Source: Oscillospiraceae bacterium (lineage in GTDB: Bacteria > Bacillota > Clostridia > Oscillospirales > Ruminococcaceae). From it: a stretch of DNA of 5,184 nucleotides. This document shows positions 1-5,184 of this stretch, piece after piece. Positions within the stretch are counted from its first letter, which is position 1, and the number at the start of each line of letters is the position of its first letter. Made by a program: the position numbers and the translations under genes. The notes below the pieces were generated by a model. It did not search any database, was not told the DNA's origin, and saw only the letters and a list, made by a program, of their open reading frames with translations. The DNA lies in the NCBI GenBank assembly GCA_003508605.1, contig DNUB01000057.1, forward strand, positions 1-5,184, given 5' to 3'.

Positions 1-686
1 GCATAAATCAGCACAAGCTTTCCTGAAAGCGGGCATAAATCCGCACAAGCTTTCCTGAAAGGGGGCATAAATCCGCACAAGTTTTCCCGAAAGCGGGCAT
101 AAATCCGCACAAGCTTTCCCGAAAGCGGGCATAAATCAGCACCACCTTTCCCGAAAACAAACACAAATCCGCACCCCACACCCGAAATCAAGCACAAATC
201 AGCACCCCGTACCCGAAATCGAGCACAAATCTACACCGCTTTCCCGAAAGCGGGCAATAATCAATGCTGCCTTCCCGAAAGCGGGCAATAATCAGCACTA
301 CCTTCCCGAAATCAAGCAATAATCAGTGCCACTTTCCCGAAAACAAGCAAAATCCACAGAAGCTTTCCCAAAAGCAAGCACAAATCGGCACCCCATACCC
401 GAAATCGAGCACAAATCTACACCGCTTTCCCGAAAACGGGCAATAATCAGTGCTGCCTTCCCGAAAACGGGCAATAATCAGCACTGCCTTCCCGAAATCA
501 AGCAATAATCAGTGCCACTTTCCCGAAAAAAGCAAAATCCACACAAGCTTTCCCAAAATCAGGCATAAGTCAGCACCCCACACCCGAAATCGAGCACAAA
601 TCTACACCGCTTTCCCGAAAGCGGGCAATAATCAGTGCCGCCTCCCCGAAAACAAGCAAAATTCGCACAATCCTTCCCAAAATCAA
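1..686. repeat. Tandem array of about 22 units of 31-32 bp (minisatellite-like), truncated at the left edge
   Basis: Units begin at 1, 33, 65, 97, 129, 161, 192, 223, 254, 285, 316, 347, 378, 409, 440, 471, 502, 532, 563, 594, 625 and 656. The first five are 32 bp, nearly all the rest 31 bp, and the one at 502 is 30 bp. Each unit has a head such as GCATAAATCNGCAC, GCACAAATC or GCAATAATC, a variable middle of about 10 bp, and a tail TTCCCGAAA followed by GCGG, TCAA, TCGA or ACAA. There are no unique spacers. TAA inside the ATAAATC and AATAATC heads closes one frame, and 31 bp is not a multiple of three, so short open frames here have no consistent coding phase. The left end lies outside the window. 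Function is unknown. Confidence 0.95.
192..686. repeat. Higher-order repeat: six-unit block (~186 bp) present twice, plus a shortened third copy
   Basis: Positions 192-377 and 378-562 align unit for unit in the same order of six variants, with about nine substitutions and one 1-bp deletion by hand count (roughly 95% identity). A third copy starts at 563. Its second unit (594-624) is identical over all 31 bp to the unit at 223-253. It then jumps to a variant resembling the sixth unit (656-686), as if two units had been lost. This pattern implies block duplication of several units at once, on top of older single-unit amplification. Confidence 0.85.
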
Positions 687-780
687 GCAATAAATCGTCC
701 CCTCTCCCCCGCAGCAGTCTCAAATCGGCAAATCTTTATGTAAAGGGGGCGGCTTATTATCAAAAAATACTGTTTTGATA
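687..780. other. Transition between repeat array and promoter, with a small inverted repeat
   Basis: The array decays after 686: a partial unit head (GCAATAAATC) at 687 is followed by a C-rich run without the TTCCCGAAA tail. CTTTA-TG-TAAAG at 734-745 is a perfect 5-bp inverted repeat with a 2-bp centre. It could be a small operator site or chance. No gene is supported here. The rest is AT-rich DNA leading into the promoter. Confidence 0.4.
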
Positions 781-809
781 TTGACTTTGTTAAAAATATA
801 AAGTATAAT
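781..809 (+). promoter_or_regulatory. SigA/sigma-70-type promoter for the PAS-GGDEF-like gene
   Basis: TTGACT at 781-786 and TATAAT at 804-809 are separated by exactly 17 bp, close to the housekeeping consensus. Expected transcription start is near 816, giving a leader of about 42 nt to the ATG at 858 or about 69 nt to the ATG at 885. A second TATAAT at 831-836 has no credible -35 box at the right distance. The promoter lies about 95 bp downstream of the repeat array, so the array is just upstream of it and not in the transcript. Confidence 0.8.
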
Positions 810-857
810 ATAAAGAAATATATTGTATTTTATAATAGGGCGACAGGTAAAATTTTT

Positions 858-2528
858 ATGCAGCGGAGGGACGGGGCTTTACAAATGAAAAAAGGCGTGA
901 ATTTGCGGTTTGTTCCCATATATATACTTACGTTTGCTTTGTTTTTGTTTGTAGGTGCGGGAACGTCCGCCGTACTGATTGCCGCTGATGCGGATTTAAA
1001 TATTTTATGCTGGTTTATTCCTGTTTTGGCCGTATTTTGTATTGCCTTTGCCTTAGGAACGTATTTTTTCTTCAGCAGGATTAAAAAAAGCTATGACAGC
1101 TCCTTTAATCAAATATTGACCGCTTTTTCCTCGGATAAAACCGAGGCTCTTATGTCGGTGAACAACGGGGAGCCTACTCCCGAACAGCTGTCCCGCTGGG
1201 TGATAGAGCAAACAAGGGCTTCTGATAACGCTGCTGCGCTGATGTCCGTTATTTCCGCTCAGCAGGAGCTTTCAAGCGAAATTTTCTGGCAGCTTACCGA
1301 CACCTCCTCCAATATTCGTTACGGAAGCTATTGGAGTCAGCTTTACGGTTATAACGATCTGGATAAAAGCAATAATATCAGAACGCTGCTTTCCGCAGAT
1401 ACAAGAGCGGATTTTGACCATGCGCTCAGAAGCTTTAAGGAGGGCAAGTCAAAGAGCTTCACCATTACCGGGGATTTAAATCTGCAGCCGCAGAAAAGCG
1501 TTAAGGTCATAATCAAGGGCCGCCCCGTAAAGGACGAGGGCGGGAGCATTACCGCAGTGGGAACCGTTCACGATATACAGGAGGAAATAGAGCTTAACAA
1601 TTCCGTGCAGTCCGAAAAAATAAAAAAGCAGTTTTTGCTGGATAACGAAAAGGACGTTATATACGAGGTTGACGTAGCGGAAAACAAGCTTGTCTGTACG
1701 ACTCCGGAAACGGCAAAGAAGCTGTTCGGGTTCGGCAGCATGAGCGACTTTGACGGAGAGAGAAGACCGTTTTGGGATCGGATACACCCGGATTACAGAG
1801 AGGGCTTTGTAGACAGGTTTTTCGATTATAACCATATGATGATTATGCCGGGCAGGAAAATGACCCATGAGTATAAGATCAAAAACAGCGCAGGCGATTA
1901 TATATGGGTAGAGCATGAAGCGCAGGTAACGGGCACCCGTCACGGCTCGGTAGTCAGCGTTATCGGAAGAATAAGCGATATAAGCGACCGCAAGGAAGAG
2001 GAGTTCAGAAGCCGGTATCAAACCAATAACGACAGTCTTACGGGCGCATATTTGCGTTCGGCGGTGGAAACGGAATTTAATGCTTCACTGGAGGACGGCG
2101 AGATTAAGGGAGTGGTGGTGTTCAATGTGAACAATTTCCACTTTATCAATAACGAATACGGCTTCGAATACGGCGATTTGGTGCTTAAATACATAGTCGG
2201 AGTGCTTTGGGACCGTCAAAGAGGCATCTGTGCGGTAGGAAGGGTCGACAACGACACCTTTGTGATTGCAATGACCGAGGCGGGAGACAGAAGGGGCTGG
2301 CCGAAAAATCAGATAGTAGACGTTCTGAACGCTTTTTCGCAGCCTGTTAAGATCGACGGAAGAATGATAAACATAACTCTTACGGCAGGCGGCTCGTCGC
2401 CGTCCTCTACCCTTGACTTTAATGCGCTGTATGCACAGGCGGAAGCTGCGCTTAAAAAATGCAGGGAGAATAACGGCAGGCTGGAAAACGCTTACGAGCT
2501 GTACAGAGAGGATATGGACCGGTCTTAA
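858..2528 (+). CDS. Membrane-anchored PAS-PAS protein with a degenerate GGDEF domain
   Basis: The 556-aa product has two N-terminal membrane helices (about 18-42 and 48-72), a helical linker (73-149), a divergent PAS domain (about 150-241), a clearer PAS_3/PAC-type domain (about 257-379, ending ISDISDRKEEE) and a GGDEF-family domain (about 388-548, opening NDSLTGAYLR). PAS domains would sense a cytoplasmic or membrane-proximal signal. The GGDEF signature is DNDTF (464-468), and the usual metal-binding DxD is NVN (423-425), so cyclic di-GMP synthesis is unlikely. The guanine-contacting Asn and Asp equivalents (N431, D440) remain, so nucleotide binding is possible. No RxxD inhibitory site is seen. 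Start choice is uncertain: ATG 858 has AGGT 9 nt upstream. ATG 885 gives a more typical MKKGVN start, but its GGAGGG is about 14 nt away. A consensus promoter lies upstream and a terminator directly after the stop. Family assignment is secure; function is inferred. Confidence 0.92.
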   Translation: MQRRDGALQMKKGVNLRFVPIYILTFALFLFVGAGTSAVLIAADADLNILCWFIPVLAVFCIAFALGTYFFFSRIKKSYDSSFNQILTAFSSDKTEALMSVNNGEPTPEQLSRWVIEQTRASDNAAALMSVISAQQELSSEIFWQLTDTSSNIRYGSYWSQLYGYNDLDKSNNIRTLLSADTRADFDHALRSFKEGKSKSFTITGDLNLQPQKSVKVIIKGRPVKDEGGSITAVGTVHDIQEEIELNNSVQSEKIKKQFLLDNEKDVIYEVDVAENKLVCTTPETAKKLFGFGSMSDFDGERRPFWDRIHPDYREGFVDRFFDYNHMMIMPGRKMTHEYKIKNSAGDYIWVEHEAQVTGTRHGSVVSVIGRISDISDRKEEEFRSRYQTNNDSLTGAYLRSAVETEFNASLEDGEIKGVVVFNVNNFHFINNEYGFEYGDLVLKYIVGVLWDRQRGICAVGRVDNDTFVIAMTEAGDRRGWPKNQIVDVLNAFSQPVKIDGRMINITLTAGGSSPSSTLDFNALYAQAEAALKKCRENNGRLENAYELYREDMDRS

Positions 2529-2529
2529 T

Positions 2530-2565
2530 ACCGTCCGAGGAGCCTTGCGGCAGGGGACGGTTTTT
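2530..2565 (+). terminator. Intrinsic terminator after the PAS-GGDEF-like gene
   Basis: ACCGTCC (2530-2536) pairs with GGACGGT (2555-2561), and a small inner GCC/GGC stem (2542-2544 with 2549-2551) closes over TTGC. A run of five T (2561-2565) follows at once. It starts two bases after the stop codon. It should separate this gene from the fapA-like gene, at least partly. Confidence 0.75.
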
Positions 2566-2701
2566 GACGAGGGGCGTTAAATCCCTCCGGAAGGCCGAAT
2601 GAAGCCCGCCGCTCAATGAGGCTGTGCCTTTTGTCCGAAGCAAGGGACGGGGAGCATTCGGATTATGATTGTATTGGGCAGTATATGCAACTATGACTGA
2701 T
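2566..2701 (+). other. Intergenic segment with imperfect inverted repeats; possible leader of the fapA-like gene
   Basis: CCGAATG (2595-2601) can pair with CATTCGG (2655-2661) around a 53-nt interior. GTCCGAAG...GGGACGG at 2633-2650 resembles the preceding terminator stem but has no T-run. AGGGGCGTTAAATCC (2570-2584) resembles the sequence entering the terminator at 4307-4321. A weak promoter-like pair, TTGTAT (2669-2674) and TATGAC (2692-2697) with 17 bp between, is the only candidate for driving the next gene, and I do not regard it as reliable. I recognise no known riboswitch. Confidence 0.3.
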
Positions 2702-2702
2702 G

Positions 2703-2708
2703 AAAGGG
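2703..2708 (+). promoter_or_regulatory. Ribosome binding site supporting a GTG start for the fapA-like gene
   Basis: AAAGGG lies 7 nt before GTG at 2716. A rival arrangement is GGTGG (2715-2719) 5 nt before ATG at 2725, in a context (GGTGGCTTTTATG) almost identical to the start of the last gene in the window (GGAGGCTTTTATG). The two choices differ by three residues, so the product is hardly affected. Confidence 0.4.
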
Positions 2709-2715
2709 ATTATCG

Positions 2716-4128
2716 GTGGCTTTTATGGGTGCGAATAATTTGGATACGGTAACATTTGACGGACAGGTTACGGTTTTGGTGGACGATGATTATATGTGGG
2801 CAAAGATAATAGTCACCAAGCCCAACGGAGGAAAAGCCGTTACCTTCGAGGACGTAATGCGGGAGCTGAGAAGCAGCGGAGTTACCGCTCACATAAACGA
2901 GGACGCAATAAGGGAATGCGTCGACGGCTCCGATGAAAATATCGGGGGCAGGCTTGTGGCGGAGGCGATCCCCGCAGTCGACGGTCTTGACGGCGAGGTG
3001 AATTATTCCTTCGACACCAAGGCCGAGTTGAAGCCTGCCATTGACGAGGAGACGGGAATAGTAAATTTTCGCGAGCTGGGAAAGGTAAGAAATATAAAAA
3101 AGGGAGCCTTAATCGCCACCATAAAGCCCAACACCTTAGGCACGCCGGGCAACGACATAAGAGGAAACGAGATAAAGTGCAAAAGCGGCAATCCGCCCAA
3201 ATATGCCTTAGGAACGGGCACTATGCTCAGCAATGACCAAAGCAAGATCCTTGCCGCCTCCGACGGAAATATCCGCTGGGAGAAGGACAGATTTATTGTG
3301 GATACCGTTGTAACCATCTCCGGAAGCGTCGACGCTTCGGTGGGAAATATAGATTTTGTGGGCGACGTGATAATAAAAGGCGGTATAAGCGACGGATTTA
3401 GAGTAAAAGGAAAAAAGGTTGAAATAAAGCAGAACGTAAATAACGCAACGGTAGAGGCAAGCGAGTCGATAATTATAAGCGGCGGCGCCGTTTACGCAAA
3501 GCTCAGCTGCGAAAAGGACATAAAAATGTCCTTCAGCGAAAACAGCACCGTTTACTGCGGCGGAAATCTGGAAACCAAGTCGCTTATAAACTGCGAGGTG
3601 CTTTGCGAGGGAGAAGTAAACGTCGTAAGCGGCAAGGGGGTTATTATAGGAGGCGAATGTATTGCCTATCACAATATAACCGCCAATCAGGTAGGGTCGG
3701 AAAGCTACACCAAGACCACGATAAATTTAGGCAATACGGCGGTTCTTATGAAAAGCCATAAGGAGCTTAAGGACAATTTCAAAACCCTCAGCGAAAACTA
3801 CAACAAGCTGAAAACCCTGTACGAAAAGCTTAATTCCCTCAGAAACGTTCAGGAGCTTACCGCTCAGCAGGAGCATGCCCGTAAGGAAGCGTTCCTGTTT
3901 ATTATGAACGAGCGCAATACCATGATGGAAATGACCGCAAAAATCGAGCAGAACGAGAAAATTTTAGCAAAAAGCAGACTTTTGCAGCTGGTGGTGAAAA
4001 AACGCTGTTATCCCGGAGTAACCTTAAAGCTGTATAATACCGTTTATGAAAATCAGGTGGAAAACGGAGCTTCCGTATACTATCTTGATTCGGATAACGA
4101 GGTAAAGTTCAGGGCGGGTTCAAAGTGA
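2716..4128 (+). CDS. FapA family protein (DUF342)
   Basis: The 470-aa product is a complete FapA/DUF342 protein. Residues about 15-100 form the N-terminal domain, with the typical D.M.A.I....GG...T..D....L...GV..H(I)...I pattern and an AEAIP.VDG segment. Residues about 105-195 carry the conserved GIVNFRELGKVRNIKKG, TLGTPGNDIRGNEI and DGNI blocks. Residues about 195-335 are short beta-strand repeats (GNIDFVGDVIIKGGI, then VEASESIIISGG) expected to fold as a right-handed beta-helix. Residues about 345-425 are a charged coiled coil, and the tail has the family's CYPGV.LKLYN strand pair. There is no signal peptide or membrane segment, so it should be cytoplasmic. In Vibrio vulnificus FapA promotes polar flagellum assembly and is controlled through the glucose PTS protein EIIA; clostridial members are mostly uncharacterised. 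GTG 2716 is chosen on its AAAGGG; ATG 2725 is a close alternative. A terminator separates it from the upstream gene. I withhold the symbol because no flagellar context is visible. Confidence 0.93.
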   Translation: MAFMGANNLDTVTFDGQVTVLVDDDYMWAKIIVTKPNGGKAVTFEDVMRELRSSGVTAHINEDAIRECVDGSDENIGGRLVAEAIPAVDGLDGEVNYSFDTKAELKPAIDEETGIVNFRELGKVRNIKKGALIATIKPNTLGTPGNDIRGNEIKCKSGNPPKYALGTGTMLSNDQSKILAASDGNIRWEKDRFIVDTVVTISGSVDASVGNIDFVGDVIIKGGISDGFRVKGKKVEIKQNVNNATVEASESIIISGGAVYAKLSCEKDIKMSFSENSTVYCGGNLETKSLINCEVLCEGEVNVVSGKGVIIGGECIAYHNITANQVGSESYTKTTINLGNTAVLMKSHKELKDNFKTLSENYNKLKTLYEKLNSLRNVQELTAQQEHARKEAFLFIMNERNTMMEMTAKIEQNEKILAKSRLLQLVVKKRCYPGVTLKLYNTVYENQVENGASVYYLDSDNEVKFRAGSK

Positions 4129-4149
4129 ATATAGGAAATATCCGAAAAC

Positions 4150-4272
4150 CTCTGTGAAAAGCAAAAACGGACAGAGTGCGCCGCATGGGGGGGAAGCCGG
4201 CGAAGGCGGGCAGACGCCCGTGGGGACGGACTGACGAAGCAGGCGTTGTGCCATGCTTGGTTTTGCTCACAA
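4150..4272 (+). ncRNA. Candidate structured RNA or structured 3' UTR downstream of the fapA-like gene
   Basis: This GC-rich, non-coding stretch contains several perfect short helices: CTCTGT/ACAGAG (4150-4155 with 4171-4176), CGGGC/GCCCG around AGAC (4207-4211 with 4216-4220), GCATGG/CCATGC (4183-4188 with 4251-4256) and TTGTG/CACAA (4246-4250 with 4268-4272). The last two overlap in part and may be alternatives. AGCAAAA (4160-4166), in the loop of the first hairpin, is complementary to TTTTGCT (4261-4267) in the loop of the last, which would allow a kissing contact. A strong terminator follows at 4311. I do not recognise a known riboswitch, 6S, SRP, RNase P, tmRNA or T-box signature, and no clear promoter lies in front. 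The helices were found by eye, so chance pairing is a real alternative. Confidence 0.3.
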
Positions 4273-4310
4273 GGAGTTTTTGGAGGCTCGCTATATGCTC
4301 TGAATAAGGG

Positions 4311-4350
4311 GCGTTCGATCCGCAGAGCTTTTGCGGGCCGAACGCTTTTT
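4311..4350 (+). terminator. Strong intrinsic terminator before the membrane protein gene
   Basis: GCGTTCG (4311-4317) pairs with CGAACGC (4339-4345), and an inner CCGCA/TGCGG stem (4320-4324 with 4332-4336) closes over a 7-nt loop. TTTTT follows at 4346-4350. It would end transcripts from the fapA-like gene and any RNA in the gap, so the next gene should have its own promoter. The only candidate seen is a poor TTGATT/TATTTA pair (4349-4354 and 4371-4376, 16 bp apart), which would leave only about 13 nt of leader. Confidence 0.85.
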
Positions 4351-4384
4351 GATTGTTGCTTTTTGAATGTTATTTAAGAAAATG

Positions 4385-4390
4385 AGGAGG
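4385..4390 (+). promoter_or_regulatory. Consensus ribosome binding site for the membrane protein gene
   Basis: AGGAGG ends 5 nt before ATG 4396. It fixes that start clearly and is the strongest translation signal in the window. Confidence 0.85.
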
Positions 4391-4395
4391 CTTTT

Positions 4396-5145
4396 ATGAG
4401 CACGGTAAAAAAGACGGACGTTTTAAAAAGTTTATTTTTTATTTTGTATTTTGCGATTCTCACCACGGAAAGAATCATAAGCCTTGTGTCGCAGGCACCT
4501 TTGTCGGCCGTATCCTTAGAAAATCTGATTGTGACTGTGACCGTGATACTTTCCCTTATTGCGGGCTGGGGATATCTTTTGATCAGAGGAAGGGCGATTT
4601 TTAAGCTGACCGGGAACAAAAGCGGCGGCGACTTTTTGCAGCCCTCTATTGCGGCAGGGCTGCTGCTGATCAGCGGTATGATACATACCCGGGGCACCAT
4701 TTCTCTGGTGCAGTTTGTCGCTTACGGCTTTCTTCTGGCGGCTATGGGGATTTATACGGCGGAATGCGTTAAGGCTGAAGGAAAGGGAGATCTGAGGTGG
4801 AGCACCTTTGCTTACATCACCGCCTTTTCCATGTCCATTCCCGTTATATACGGAGATGGCTGCGGCTGTAGGCTGTGCGCCGCCTTTTCGGTTACGGAGA
4901 TAGTCGTCTGCTTGGGGCTGATAGCCTGCTTTACCGTTATGCTTTACAATTTCTTTAAAAACGGCGGAATCGACGGGTTTAACGCCGGCGTCATTCTGTT
5001 TGCCGCAGCGGGAGACGGGGCGGTGCTGTTCCTGCGCTGGCACAGGGAGATAAATTTCTTTCTGCTGGGTGCGATAACCGCAGCGGTAATATGCTTTATT
5101 GTGGGAAAGGTGTTTTCGACGAGGGGCAACGCCACGAATTTATAA
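4396..5145 (+). CDS. Uncharacterised polytopic membrane protein
   Basis: I do not recognise the family. The 249-aa product is mostly hydrophobic, with about eight likely membrane helices (roughly 12-31, 42-63, 83-97, 101-121, 137-152, 165-187, 197-213 and 219-238). It has a short basic N-terminus (MSTVKKTDVLK) and a basic C-terminal end, consistent with both ends inside the cell. There is no cleavable signal peptide. A short segment between helices 5 and 6 holds GDGCGCRLC, with Cys 156, 158 and 161. This CxCxxC set could bind a metal or form disulfides, but no ligand or partner is visible. The AGGAGG at 5-nt spacing makes the start secure. A strong terminator precedes it and a weaker one follows, so it may be a single-gene unit. 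It could be a transporter-like, sensor or sporulation-type membrane protein; none of these is supported by a motif. Confidence 0.85.
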   Translation: MSTVKKTDVLKSLFFILYFAILTTERIISLVSQAPLSAVSLENLIVTVTVILSLIAGWGYLLIRGRAIFKLTGNKSGGDFLQPSIAAGLLLISGMIHTRGTISLVQFVAYGFLLAAMGIYTAECVKAEGKGDLRWSTFAYITAFSMSIPVIYGDGCGCRLCAAFSVTEIVVCLGLIACFTVMLYNFFKNGGIDGFNAGVILFAAAGDGAVLFLRWHREINFFLLGAITAAVICFIVGKVFSTRGNATNL

Positions 5146-5169
5146 AAAATCCCAAAGACGTCGGATTTT
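5146..5169 (+). terminator. Probable intrinsic terminator after the membrane protein gene
   Basis: AAAATCC (5146-5152) pairs with GGATTTT (5163-5169) across a 10-nt loop containing GACGTC. The hairpin begins directly after the stop codon. The stem is AT-rich with only two G-C pairs, and the T-run is just the 3' arm, so it is weaker than the other two. The symmetric A- and T-rich arms could also act on the opposite strand. Confidence 0.5.
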
Positions 5170-5184
5170 GATTCAATGAGGGGC

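Noticed and set aside
1..686. CRISPR array
   Set aside because: The units abut at a 31-32 bp pitch with no unique spacers, and variation is spread through the unit and recurs in order. No cas gene is near.
264..743. Short open frames (60-97 aa) rich in FPK, FPEN and SRKR across the repeat array
   Set aside because: They are by-products of a 31-bp repeat read through shifting frames. They overlap one another on both strands, lack ribosome binding sites and end wherever AATAATC or ATAAATC falls in frame.
831..836. Second TATAAT as an alternative -10 box
   Set aside because: The DNA 17 bp upstream (808-813) is only AT-rich, with no -35 match. The upstream TATAAT has TTGACT at exactly 17 bp.
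1476..2021. 181-aa reverse-strand open frame inside the PAS-GGDEF-like gene
   Set aside because: It lies fully antisense to a gene with clear domain matches, has no supporting start signal and shows no recognisable family.
3208..3672. 154-aa reverse-strand open frame inside the fapA-like gene
   Set aside because: It is antisense to the conserved beta-helix region of FapA, so its openness follows from the coding strand's codon use.
4129..4300. Cyclic di-GMP, T-box, cobalamin or SRP-type RNA in the gap after the fapA-like gene
   Set aside because: I compared remembered core motifs by eye (for example the T-box GGTGG-ACCGCG region and the GEMM core) and none is present. Only an unassigned structured-RNA candidate is retained.
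4516..5043. 175-aa reverse-strand open frame inside the membrane protein gene
   Set aside because: It is antisense to a gene with a perfect AGGAGG start and regular membrane helices. The product is low-complexity and Gln/Pro-rich without a recognisable domain.

Overview
The window looks like a chromosomal segment of a Gram-positive, low-to-mid GC Clostridia-type bacterium. An Oscillospiraceae/Ruminococcaceae-like gut lineage is my guess. The basis is SigA-type promoter elements in AT-rich DNA, strong AGGAGG ribosome binding sites, intrinsic terminators, and a FapA/DUF342 protein beside a membrane PAS-GGDEF protein. No rRNA, tRNA, transposase or phage gene is visible, so taxonomy rests on style and gene content only.

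Layout: (1) Positions 1-686 are a tandem array of about 22 units of 31-32 bp with no spacers; it runs off the left edge. The first five units are a 32-bp type. From 192 on, the array has a higher-order period of six units (about 186 bp). (2) A short transition (687-780) leads to a near-consensus promoter, TTGACT-17 bp-TATAAT at 781-809. (3) Positions 858-2528 encode a two-TM, two-PAS protein ending in a GGDEF-like domain whose signature (DNDTF) and metal-binding Asp residues are lost. It is followed by an intrinsic terminator (2530-2565). (4) Positions 2716-4128 encode a full-length FapA/DUF342 protein. (5) Positions 4129-4395 form a 267-bp gap with a GC-rich, hairpin-rich stretch that may be a structured RNA, then a strong terminator (4311-4350). 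(6) Positions 4396-5145 encode an unrecognised polytopic membrane protein with a Cys cluster, followed by a weaker terminator.

All three genes are on the + strand, but terminators stand between them, so they look like consecutive separate transcription units rather than a tight operon. A functional link is only suggestive: a probable non-catalytic GGDEF-type sensor lies next to a FapA protein, a family tied to polar flagellar assembly in Vibrio but also found in many clostridia. No flagellar, chemotaxis, phosphodiesterase or PilZ gene is in view. The most unusual parts of the window are the two-level repeat array, the degenerate GGDEF domain and the structured gap after fapA.
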